DNA of 32,935 nt from Calditrichota bacterium. Its GTDB lineage: Bacteria; Calditrichota; Calditrichia; RBG-13-44-9; J075. The number at the start of each line of letters is the position of its first letter. Position 1 is the first letter of the stretch. The notes below the pieces were generated by a model. It saw only the letters and a program-made list of their open reading frames with translations, was not told the DNA's origin and did not search any database. The stretch lies in the NCBI GenBank assembly GCA_020434205.1, contig JAGRBF010000154.1, positions 1 through 32,935 on the forward strand. The letters run 5' to 3'. Positions 27,148 through 32,935 of the stretch are shown here, one piece after another. The position numbers and the translations under genes are program-made.

Positions 27148-27656
27148 CCATTCCGGTTCTGCTGGCCCTGGGCAGCAACCTGGGAAACCGCGAGGACTAT
27201 CTGCGCCGGGCGGTAAAGGAACTGCGGGCGGCCGGCGCCTTAATGGCCATTGCCCCGCTGTATCGCACCCCGCCGATGGGCATTCTGGAACAGCCCCCGT
27301 TTTATAACACCGCGATAAGGCTGGATGTGCAATTAGCGGCCCGCGAGGTTCTGCAGTGCTGTAAGGACATTGAGGCGCGGGTGGGAAGGCGTCCCGGTAA
27401 ACGCTGGGGGCCCCGGGAAATTGATATTGATGTGATTCTCTACGGGCAACAAATCGCGGCTTTCGAGAAGTTGCACCTTCCCCATCGGGAATTCCGGAAA
27501 CGCCGTTTTGTGCTGCAGCCCCTGGCCGATATTGCCGGAGCCTTTCGCGACCCGCAGACCGGAAAAGCCCTGGAAACCCTGCTGCAGGAATGCCCGGACA
27601 GATCTTCTCTCGAACTGATAAAGCAAAACTGGTTTGCCGATGACCCACAATTTTGA
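27144..27656 (+). CDS. folK: 6-hydroxymethyl-7,8-dihydropterin pyrophosphokinase
   Basis: This 170-residue enzyme moves pyrophosphate from ATP to 6-hydroxymethyl-dihydropterin, the product of folB. The GTG at 27144 overlaps the folB stop by four bases and gives the usual HPPK opening (MTIPVLLALGSNLGNRE). The signature RWGPREIDIDVILYG carries the metal-binding Asp pair, followed by LHLPHREFRKRRFVLQPL, a canonical HPPK stretch. No ribosome site is needed if coupled. The deoxynucleoside kinase begins inside the last 17 bases of this gene. FolP is not nearby. Confidence is high from motif order and gene context. Confidence 0.95.
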   Translation: MTIPVLLALGSNLGNREDYLRRAVKELRAAGALMAIAPLYRTPPMGILEQPPFYNTAIRLDVQLAAREVLQCCKDIEARVGRRPGKRWGPREIDIDVILYGQQIAAFEKLHLPHREFRKRRFVLQPLADIAGAFRDPQTGKALETLLQECPDRSSLELIKQNWFADDPQF

Positions 27657-28299
27657 CGACCTGCGCTACATCGCCATCGAGGGCGTCATCGGGGTGGGCA
27701 AAACCTCCCTTGCCAACCGCCTCAGAGATACCCTGGAAGCCCGCCTTTTTCTGGAAGAGTTTGAAGAAAACCCCTTTCTCAAGGATTTCTACAAGGATCC
27801 CAAACGCTACGCTTTCCAGGTGCAGCTTTTTTTTCTGCTGAGCCGCTTCCGCCAGCAGGAGGAGATCGTCCAGTACGATCTGTTCAGCAGCCGGGTGGTG
27901 GCGGACTATATGTTTCAGAAGGACCGGATTTTTGCCACCCTCAATCTGGAGCCCAAGGAATTCAAACTCTACGACATGCTGGCCAGCATCCTGGAGCAGC
28001 GCATCGTTAAGCCGGATCTGGTGATCTACCTGCGCTCCAGCACCGACCGCCTGATGGCCAACATCGCCAAACGCGGGCGACAGTACGAAAAAGACATGTC
28101 GCGCGATTACATCGAATCCCTCAACAGACTCTACGACGAGTATTTCTGGAATTACGAGGATACCCCGCTGTTGATTATCAATATGGAAAACATCGACTTT
28201 GTCAACAATCGTTCGCATCTGGAGCAGGTTTTTACCGAAATTGCCCGACACCGCTCCGGGCGCAAGAATGTAACCATCGACCTGGGAAAGGGGGAGTAA
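27640..28299 (+). CDS. Deoxynucleoside kinase (dGK/dCK-like)
   Basis: This 219-residue P-loop kinase should phosphorylate a deoxynucleoside for salvage. The ATG at 27640 overlaps folK by 17 bases and is preferred over a TTG two codons earlier. The Walker A loop is IEGVIGVGKTSLA (13-25). FEENPFLKDFY resembles the E-x-x-N-P-F-L substrate region of the family, and DLFSSRVVADYMFQKD replaces the ERS-type motif. A lid-region Arg cluster (ANIAKRGRQYEKDM) and a LxxLYDEYFWNY segment are also typical. The base specificity cannot be read. FolK next to this kinase recurs in FCB-type genomes as I recall, but I cannot confirm a functional link. The next gene's ATG overlaps its TAA. Confidence 0.9.
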   Translation: MTHNFDDLRYIAIEGVIGVGKTSLANRLRDTLEARLFLEEFEENPFLKDFYKDPKRYAFQVQLFFLLSRFRQQEEIVQYDLFSSRVVADYMFQKDRIFATLNLEPKEFKLYDMLASILEQRIVKPDLVIYLRSSTDRLMANIAKRGRQYEKDMSRDYIESLNRLYDEYFWNYEDTPLLIINMENIDFVNNRSHLEQVFTEIARHRSGRKNVTIDLGKGE

Positions 28300-28514
28300 T
28301 GGGATTTCTGCTGCGCGTCGCCCTTTTTGCCGCCATTGTTTATTACGCCTACCGCTGGTTTACCCAGAATAAACTGCTCAACCGGCCTCGCCGCCCACGG
28401 GTGGGCAAGCGCCAAAAAGACAGCAATGCACAACCGCCGCTTTTTGATCCCCGCGATGTCGAGGATATCGACTACCGGGAGGTGAAACCCGGAAAACCGG
28501 ACCAGAACGAATAG
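28299..28514 (+). CDS. Small membrane protein of 71 residues, unknown function
   Basis: I do not recognise this protein. It has one N-terminal hydrophobic helix (about 3-22, GFLLRVALFAAIVYYAYRWF), then a basic Arg/Lys-rich stretch (28-42) and an acidic, Pro-rich tail (LFDPRDVEDIDYREVKPG). The likely topology is inner membrane with the charged tail in the cytoplasm. The ATG overlaps the kinase stop (TAATG), so translation is coupled, and the HD-GYP gene starts 10 bases after its stop. The tight packing and clear helix support a real gene. It might anchor or recruit a neighbour, but that is a guess. Confidence 0.7.
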   Translation: MGFLLRVALFAAIVYYAYRWFTQNKLLNRPRRPRVGKRQKDSNAQPPLFDPRDVEDIDYREVKPGKPDQNE

Positions 28515-28524
28515 GGAGCACATC

Positions 28525-30183
28525 ATGGATGGGGTTCAGCATTACTCGAAAAATGACCGGCTGAACAAGTTGCTGGACAGGGTGGTCAAGGAAGTCCGGC
28601 TTTTCGCCGAAGGTCAAATCCGGCGGGTCGACCGCCTGGCCCAGGTGGGCATCGCCCTCTCGGCCGAAAAGGATATTGCCCGCCTGCTGGAAAAAATTGT
28701 CGACGAGGCGATGGGGCTTACCCATGCCGATGCGGGAACCCTCTACACCGTCGACGAAGAACACCAGCGGCTTCGCTTCGAAATCATGAAAAATATCTCC
28801 ATGGATATCCACCTGGGCGGCAGCAGTGGGAAGGAAGTGGCTCTCCCCCCGGTACCCCTTTTCAAGGATGATAGTCCCAACTATACCAACGTGTCCTCTT
28901 TTGTGGGGCTCACCGGCGAAATTGTCAACATTCCGGACGTCTACGATGTTGATAAATTTGATTTTACCGGGCCCCGAAAATACGACAGCCAGACCGGCTA
29001 CCGCACCCGCTCCATGCTGGTGATTCCCATGAAAAATCATGAGAATGACATTATCGGGGTGCTGCAGCTGCTCAACGCCATCGATCCCGCCAGCGGCCAG
29101 CCCACCGTTTTTGCCGAGGAATACGTGGACCTGTGCGCCGCGCTGGCCTCCCAGGCTGCCATCGCCCTGGAGAACGTCAAGCTCATCGCCGATCTCAAGG
29201 AATTGTTCGAAGCGTTGATCAAGGTTATCGCTACCGCCATCGACGAAAAATCGCCCTATACCGCCGGGCACATTACCCGGGTTACCGATTTGACCATGAT
29301 GATTGCCCGAACCATCAACGAAACCGGCGAGGGCCCTTTTTCCGCGGTGAATTTTTCCCGCGATGAGCTGGAAGAGCTGCGCATCGCCGCCTGGATGCAC
29401 GACGTCGGCAAAATTACCACCCCCGAACACGTGATCGACAAATCGCATAAGCTGCAAACCGTTTTCGACCGTATTGAACTGGTGTCCACCCGCTTTCAGT
29501 TGATTCGCCAGGTGGCGGAGAACGAGTTCCTGCAACTGCGCCTGGATGCCGCGGAAAACCCCGGCGCCAATCTCAAAAAAGCGGAAGTGCGCCACCGCGA
29601 CCGTCTCGCCCAAATTGACGAGGATCTGGCCTTTTTGGTGAGCATCAATACCGGCCGGGAATTTCTGGACGATGCCTCCCTGGAACGCCTCACCGAAATT
29701 GCGGCGCGCACCTATTCGGTGGGTGGAAAAACCTATCCCTACCTCACCGAAAACGAACTGCAGAACCTCTCGGTTCGCCGGGGCACCCTGACCCCTCAGG
29801 AACGCAAGGTGATCGAAAATCACGCCCTGGTGAGCATCAAAATCCTCAAACAATTGCCCTTTCCCAAAAAGATGTCCCGGGTCCCCGAATATGCCGGGGG
29901 GCATCACGAAAAGCTGGATGGCTCCGGCTATCCCTTCGGGCTGACCGCCGAGCAACTGCCCCTTCAGGCGCGCATCATGGCTCTGGCGGATATTTTCGAG
30001 GCGCTCACCGCCCACGACCGCCCCTACAAAAAGCCCATGAAACTATCCCGGGCCGTTCAAATTCTCGCCTCCATGTGCGAGCAGAACCACATCGATAAGG
30101 AAATTTTCGATCTGTTTGTGGCCAAAGGTCTGCATCTGGACTACGCCCGTAAGGAATTGGATGAAGACCAGATGGATTTATAG
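28525..30183 (+). CDS. GAF / HD-GYP domain protein, probable cyclic-di-GMP phosphodiesterase
   Basis: This 552-residue protein has an N-terminal GAF domain (about 48-230) and a C-terminal HD-GYP domain. It should hydrolyse cyclic-di-GMP or a related cyclic dinucleotide in response to a small ligand. The catalytic parts are present: AGHITRVTDL, WMHDVGKI (His292-Asp293), GGHHEKLDGSGYPFGL (His460-His461, GYP 468-470) and LADIFEALTAHDRPYKK. About 168 residues separate HD from HHE, roughly 100 more than in compact members. The GAF loop EIVNIPDVYDVDKFDFTGPR resembles that of the kinase at 15675. GGGAG precedes the ATG. It is last in the tightly packed run from purF. Confidence 0.92.
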   Translation: MDGVQHYSKNDRLNKLLDRVVKEVRLFAEGQIRRVDRLAQVGIALSAEKDIARLLEKIVDEAMGLTHADAGTLYTVDEEHQRLRFEIMKNISMDIHLGGSSGKEVALPPVPLFKDDSPNYTNVSSFVGLTGEIVNIPDVYDVDKFDFTGPRKYDSQTGYRTRSMLVIPMKNHENDIIGVLQLLNAIDPASGQPTVFAEEYVDLCAALASQAAIALENVKLIADLKELFEALIKVIATAIDEKSPYTAGHITRVTDLTMMIARTINETGEGPFSAVNFSRDELEELRIAAWMHDVGKITTPEHVIDKSHKLQTVFDRIELVSTRFQLIRQVAENEFLQLRLDAAENPGANLKKAEVRHRDRLAQIDEDLAFLVSINTGREFLDDASLERLTEIAARTYSVGGKTYPYLTENELQNLSVRRGTLTPQERKVIENHALVSIKILKQLPFPKKMSRVPEYAGGHHEKLDGSGYPFGLTAEQLPLQARIMALADIFEALTAHDRPYKKPMKLSRAVQILASMCEQNHIDKEIFDLFVAKGLHLDYARKELDEDQMDL

Positions 30184-30193
30184 AATAGAGCCG

Positions 30194-30220
30194 AATAACC
30201 ATGTAACCATGTAACCATGT
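30194..30220 (+). repeat. TAACCATG octamer element upstream of the aldehyde dehydrogenase
   Basis: Three tandem eight-base units (AATAACCATG, TAACCATG, TAACCATG) lie 10 bases after the HD-GYP stop and 25 bases before the aldehyde dehydrogenase start. The element matches 25041-25067 at 24 of 27 positions when each is read toward its gene. The next bases carry the ribosome site CAGGAG. Confidence 0.75.
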
Positions 30221-30245
30221 AATAAAGCAGCTTACAGGAGAAACC

Positions 30246-31781
30246 ATGAAATCTATCCTCGAAAAACTGGGCATCGCCGGAGAAAATTACGGCGCATCCA
30301 CCGGAACCCAATGGATCAAAAATACCGGGGAGGGGAGTATCGCCGTTCATTCTCCGGTTAACGGCAAAATGATCGCCTCGGTCCACAAGGCCGGCGCCTC
30401 GGATTACGATGCCGTGGTTGCCAAAGCCAGCGAGGCCTTTAAGGTCTGGCGTATGGTTCCCGCTCCCCGGCGCGGCGAGATCGTCCGCCAGATCGGGGAC
30501 AAACTGCGGGAGTTTAAAGAACCTCTGGGCACCCTGGTCTCTTACGAAATGGGGAAATCCCTCCAGGAGGGATTGGGAGAAGTGCAGGAAATGATCGACA
30601 TCTGCGATTTTGCAGTGGGGCAGTCCCGCCAGCTGTACGGGTTTACCATGCATTCCGAGCGCCCTAACCACCGTATGTACGACCAGTATCACCCTCTGGG
30701 GGTGGTGGGCATTATTTCCGCCTTTAACTTTCCGGTGGCGGTTTGGGCCTGGAATGCCATGATCTCCGCGGTTTGCGGCAACACCAATATCTGGAAACCC
30801 TCTCCCAAAGTTCCCCTCACCGCCATCGCCTGCCAACACATCATGACCTCGGTGCTGGAAGCCAATGATGTCCCCGAGGGGGTTTTCGGACTCATTATCG
30901 GGGACAATAATTCGGTAGGCGAGCGGATGCTTAACGATCCCAACGTCCCACTGGTGTCCTTTACCGGCTCCATCGCGGTCGGTCGCCACGTGGCGGCCAC
31001 GGTGGCCAAACGTTTCGGGAAGTACATTCTGGAACTGGGGGGCAATAACGCCATTATCCTGACCCCGGAAGCCGACCTCAAGATGGCCGTTCCCGCCATT
31101 GTCTTCGGCGCGGTGGGAACCGCCGGGCAGCGCTGCACCACCACCCGCCGCCTGATTATCCATGAGGACATTTACGATAAGGTCAAGGAAAGTCTGGTAA
31201 AGGCTTACGGCACCCTGCGCATCGGTTCGCCTCTGGATGAGAAAAACCACGTGGGTCCCCTAACCGACACCCATGCGGTGCGACTGTTTGAAGAGGCCCT
31301 GGCGGCCGCCCAAAAAAGCGGTGGAAAACTCCTGCTTGGCGGAGAAAAGCTCAGCGGGGAAGGGTATGAATCGGGCTGCTATGTGCGCCCCGCTATTGTC
31401 GAGGCGGAGAATGATTTTCAGATCGTTCAGGACGAGACTTTTGCACCGATCTTATACCTGATCCGCTATAGCGGGGGAGTGGAAAACGCCATTGCCCTGC
31501 AAAACGGGGTTCGTCAGGGATTGTCTTCGGCGATTTTTACCCGCAATATGCAGGAGGCGGAGACCTTTCTTTCCCATGCCGGTTCGGATTGTGGGATTGC
31601 CAACGTCAATATCGGCACTTCCGGGGCGGAAATCGGCGGGGCTTTTGGCGGCGAGAAGGAAACCGGGGGAGGACGGGAATCCGGATCGGATGCCTGGAAG
31701 GCCTACATGCGACGCCAGACCAACACCATTAATTACGGCAGGGAGCTTCCTCTGGCCCAGGGCATTAAATTCGAAATCTGA
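30246..31781 (+). CDS. ALDH7-family aldehyde dehydrogenase (antiquitin / alpha-aminoadipic semialdehyde type)
   Basis: This 511-residue NAD-dependent enzyme oxidises an aldehyde to the acid; family members act on alpha-aminoadipic semialdehyde of lysine breakdown or on betaine aldehyde. Catalytic Cys297 lies in GTAGQRCTTTRR, the general base Glu263 in ELGGNN, and the substrate-entry segment reads FNFPVAVWAWN. The C-terminal stretch TSGAEIGGAFGGEKETGGG followed by RESGSDAWKAYMRR is the strongest ALDH7 marker. The length matches ALDH7 (about 500-510). AGGAG sits just before the ATG. It is probably a separate unit: it follows the octamer element and ends in a strong terminator. The substrate remains uncertain; other lysine-catabolism genes are not in the window. 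Confidence 0.93.
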   Translation: MKSILEKLGIAGENYGASTGTQWIKNTGEGSIAVHSPVNGKMIASVHKAGASDYDAVVAKASEAFKVWRMVPAPRRGEIVRQIGDKLREFKEPLGTLVSYEMGKSLQEGLGEVQEMIDICDFAVGQSRQLYGFTMHSERPNHRMYDQYHPLGVVGIISAFNFPVAVWAWNAMISAVCGNTNIWKPSPKVPLTAIACQHIMTSVLEANDVPEGVFGLIIGDNNSVGERMLNDPNVPLVSFTGSIAVGRHVAATVAKRFGKYILELGGNNAIILTPEADLKMAVPAIVFGAVGTAGQRCTTTRRLIIHEDIYDKVKESLVKAYGTLRIGSPLDEKNHVGPLTDTHAVRLFEEALAAAQKSGGKLLLGGEKLSGEGYESGCYVRPAIVEAENDFQIVQDETFAPILYLIRYSGGVENAIALQNGVRQGLSSAIFTRNMQEAETFLSHAGSDCGIANVNIGTSGAEIGGAFGGEKETGGGRESGSDAWKAYMRRQTNTINYGRELPLAQGIKFEI

Positions 31782-31824
31782 TCCTTTTTGACAGCTTAAC
31801 TTGGTAGCGTAATTTTTTCAAGAC

Positions 31825-31862
31825 AAGCAGGCGGTTCCGGTTGGGGCCGCCTGCTTTTTTTT
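31825..31862 (+). terminator. Rho-independent terminator after the aldehyde dehydrogenase
   Basis: AAGCAGGCGG (31825-31834) pairs perfectly with CCGCCTGCTT (31847-31856), with a 12-base loop, and runs into eight T. It ends the aldehyde dehydrogenase transcript. Confidence 0.93.
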
Positions 31863-32158
31863 CTGGCTCCGGTTCCGTTTGCGGGGTTCGTGTGTGATTT
31901 GTGTCAAGGAATGTTGTTCTGTTTATTTTAAACTTTTGGTATATACAATTCGTTGTATTCACAATGTCGCATTAATATACACAAATTTCGCAGAGATCCA
32001 TTAAGCAGTTGACCGGAATTGTATTGCCTGACCTGCCCTGTGGCTTGTGGTTTCCTGTTTAAGGTTAATGGTTTTTCACTTCGAGGAATGAGGATTCTGG
32101 GCCTCAATCCGCGGTGAGGAACGTACAAAATACAGGCAAGAATTTAGGAGGCAAAACA
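31863..32158. other. AT-rich upstream region of the small exported protein
   Basis: These about 296 bases carry no gene. The stretch is distinctly AT-rich between about 31910 and 31990 (TTTATTTTAAAC, TATATAC, TTAATATAC), so the promoter for the next gene is likely here. No pair of hexamers has proper spacing, and I do not assign one. Confidence 0.4.
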
Positions 32159-32599
32159 ATGAAAAAGTGGTCTGCAATTGCAACGATGGTTTTCGCTTTG
32201 GGCGTTCTGACGATCGCATGGTCCCTTCCCCAATCCGCAACCGCCGACGAACAAGCCCGGCTTACCGGCAATGAAAATCACAACATCGAATTGCTCGATG
32301 CTCAGCAAATGATCCATCACTTCCAGATGAACAATCCCGAGCAGGATGTCGTTGGCGGGTACTTCGGGAAAGCCGCATTCCAGCGCATTCTCAATCAGGA
32401 TGGCTGCGTCGGTATTCGTTATTATTTCGGCATCAGCGAAGACGGGCACCCCAACCTGGTGCTGGTCGGCGTGGATAAGCTCGGAAACGATCTGGTGAAG
32501 GGTGAGTTGGCCGAACGTTCCCTGCCCTGCCCGCCCATGTGCGGCGATTTGCGGCTGGACGAATATGTCGCTCCCCAAAGCCAGATCAGCCAGCGCTAA
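32159..32599 (+). CDS. Small exported protein of 146 residues, unknown function
   Basis: The ATG at 32159 follows AGGAGG by seven bases and yields a signal peptide (about 1-29, MKKWSAIATMVFALGVLTI ... SATA), so an earlier in-frame ATG at 32114 is rejected. The mature part is about 117 residues. The core GGYFGKAAFQRILNQDGCV, IRYYFGISEDG and NLVLVGVDKLGNDL resembles a recurrent but unnamed domain of FCB-type proteins as I recall. The C-terminus has a Cys-rich LPCPPMCGD. Three Cys in the mature part suggest a disulfide or metal site. It has its own upstream AT-rich region and downstream terminator, so it is likely a single-gene unit. I cannot assign a function. Confidence 0.8.
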   Translation: MKKWSAIATMVFALGVLTIAWSLPQSATADEQARLTGNENHNIELLDAQQMIHHFQMNNPEQDVVGGYFGKAAFQRILNQDGCVGIRYYFGISEDGHPNLVLVGVDKLGNDLVKGELAERSLPCPPMCGDLRLDEYVAPQSQISQR

Positions 32600-32702
32600 G
32601 GCCCCCGGTCCTTCCCTTTCCTAATGAGCCTGCCGGGCTTTTTGAGGCGGCTTTGGCAGGTGCCTGCGGAGACCTTCCCAGAATTAAAGTCTTCCTTTTT
32701 AC

Positions 32703-32734
32703 AGGGCTTCCTCTTCGGAGAAGCCCTTTTTTTT
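32703..32734 (+). terminator. Rho-independent terminator after the small exported protein
   Basis: AGGGCTTC (32703-32710) pairs with GAAGCCCT (32720-32727), with TTCG inside the loop and a run of eight T from 32727. It lies about 100 bases after the stop codon; the bases between hold only a weak imperfect hairpin. Confidence 0.88.
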
Positions 32735-32748
32735 GCCCGCTATCCCTG

Positions 32749-32899
32749 GTAGACAGTCAATTTTGCTTGGCCTATTTGGGACCTCTTAACCGTCACCCCG
32801 GTATGCTTTTGGGCCGGGGTACATACCCAACGTCCCGATGGATCCTGGCCTAAAGATTGCCGGGATGACGAACAGGACTTACTATAATTGACAGTCTAC
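32749..32899. repeat. MITE-like palindromic intergenic element
   Basis: Outer inverted repeats of 14 bases (32749-32762 and 32886-32899, 13 of 14 matching, GTAGACAGTCAATT type) enclose an 80-base palindromic element (32791-32870). The inner ends are CGTCACCCCGG and CCGGGATGACG, complementary but for one base. No protein is encoded. The inner sequence is of the CGTCATCCCGG kind often scattered in bacterial intergenic DNA. I see no clear target duplication. Confidence 0.6.
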
Positions 32900-32918
32900 T
32901 AAAAGGCTTTTGGTCAAT

Positions 32919-32930
32919 TGTTGCGCAACA
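32919..32930. repeat. Perfect 12-bp palindrome at the window edge
   Basis: TGTTGCGCAACA is its own reverse complement and could be a dimeric regulator's operator for a gene beyond the window edge. Nothing else supports this. Confidence 0.35.
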
Positions 32931-32935
32931 GAAGT

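Noticed and set aside
32749-32935. Insertion sequence at the right edge
   Set aside because: Inverted repeats are present but no transposase frame; it is better described as a non-coding MITE-like repeat.

Overview
The window looks like chromosomal DNA of a Gram-negative bacterium of the FCB superphylum, most like Calditrichota / KSB1 / Ignavibacteria-type lineages. The main pointers are a C-terminal Por (type IX) secretion sorting domain with the [11 protein letters not shown] signature, a PorV/PorQ-family outer-membrane protein, two TonB-dependent receptors with N-terminal carboxypeptidase-regulatory-like domains, and lipoproteins with acidic residues after the lipid-bearing Cys. This placement comes from protein style, not from a marker gene. 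All genes but one read on the + strand. I saw no tRNA, rRNA, CRISPR array, transposase or phage gene.

Region 1 (about 412-9883) is an envelope and secretion block. A secreted Asp-box (BNR) protein with a type IX sorting tail ends at a strong terminator. It is followed by a three-gene unit of TonB-dependent receptor, 1032-residue exported protein with a sorting-tail-like C-terminus, and PorV-like beta-barrel, closed by a second terminator. Region 2 (10186-17432) carries two successive lytic transglycosylases of different types (Slt-like with helical repeats, MltD-like with LysM), a STAS anti-anti-sigma-type protein and a GAF-domain histidine kinase. Region 3 (17610-19319) holds a histone-deacetylase-fold amidohydrolase and a protein-L-isoaspartate methyltransferase.

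Region 4 (19424-23996) is the most unusual part: three tandem, diverged paralogous lipoproteins whose mature N-termini all read C-D-[S/T]-D-R-F-L-G, followed directly by a second TonB-dependent receptor. It looks like an uncharacterised outer-membrane assembly with no SusD-type partner. Region 5 (24013-31862) is metabolic: a minus-strand fold-type II PLP enzyme (serine/threonine dehydratase or racemase type), 4Fe-4S-type amidophosphoribosyltransferase (purF), then tightly packed folB, folK, a deoxynucleoside kinase, a 71-residue membrane protein and a GAF/HD-GYP protein, and finally an ALDH7-family aldehyde dehydrogenase. Region 6 (31863-32935) has one small exported protein of unknown function, a terminator and a MITE-like palindromic repeat.

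Several intergenic gaps hold short tandem arrays with a 7- or 8-bp period. One octamer element, built on TAACCATG / TAACCCTG, sits just 5' of both the PLP enzyme and the aldehyde dehydrogenase, in the same orientation relative to each gene. These arrays, the lipoprotein-triplet/receptor cluster and the receptor/exported-protein/PorV unit are the observations most worth following up.
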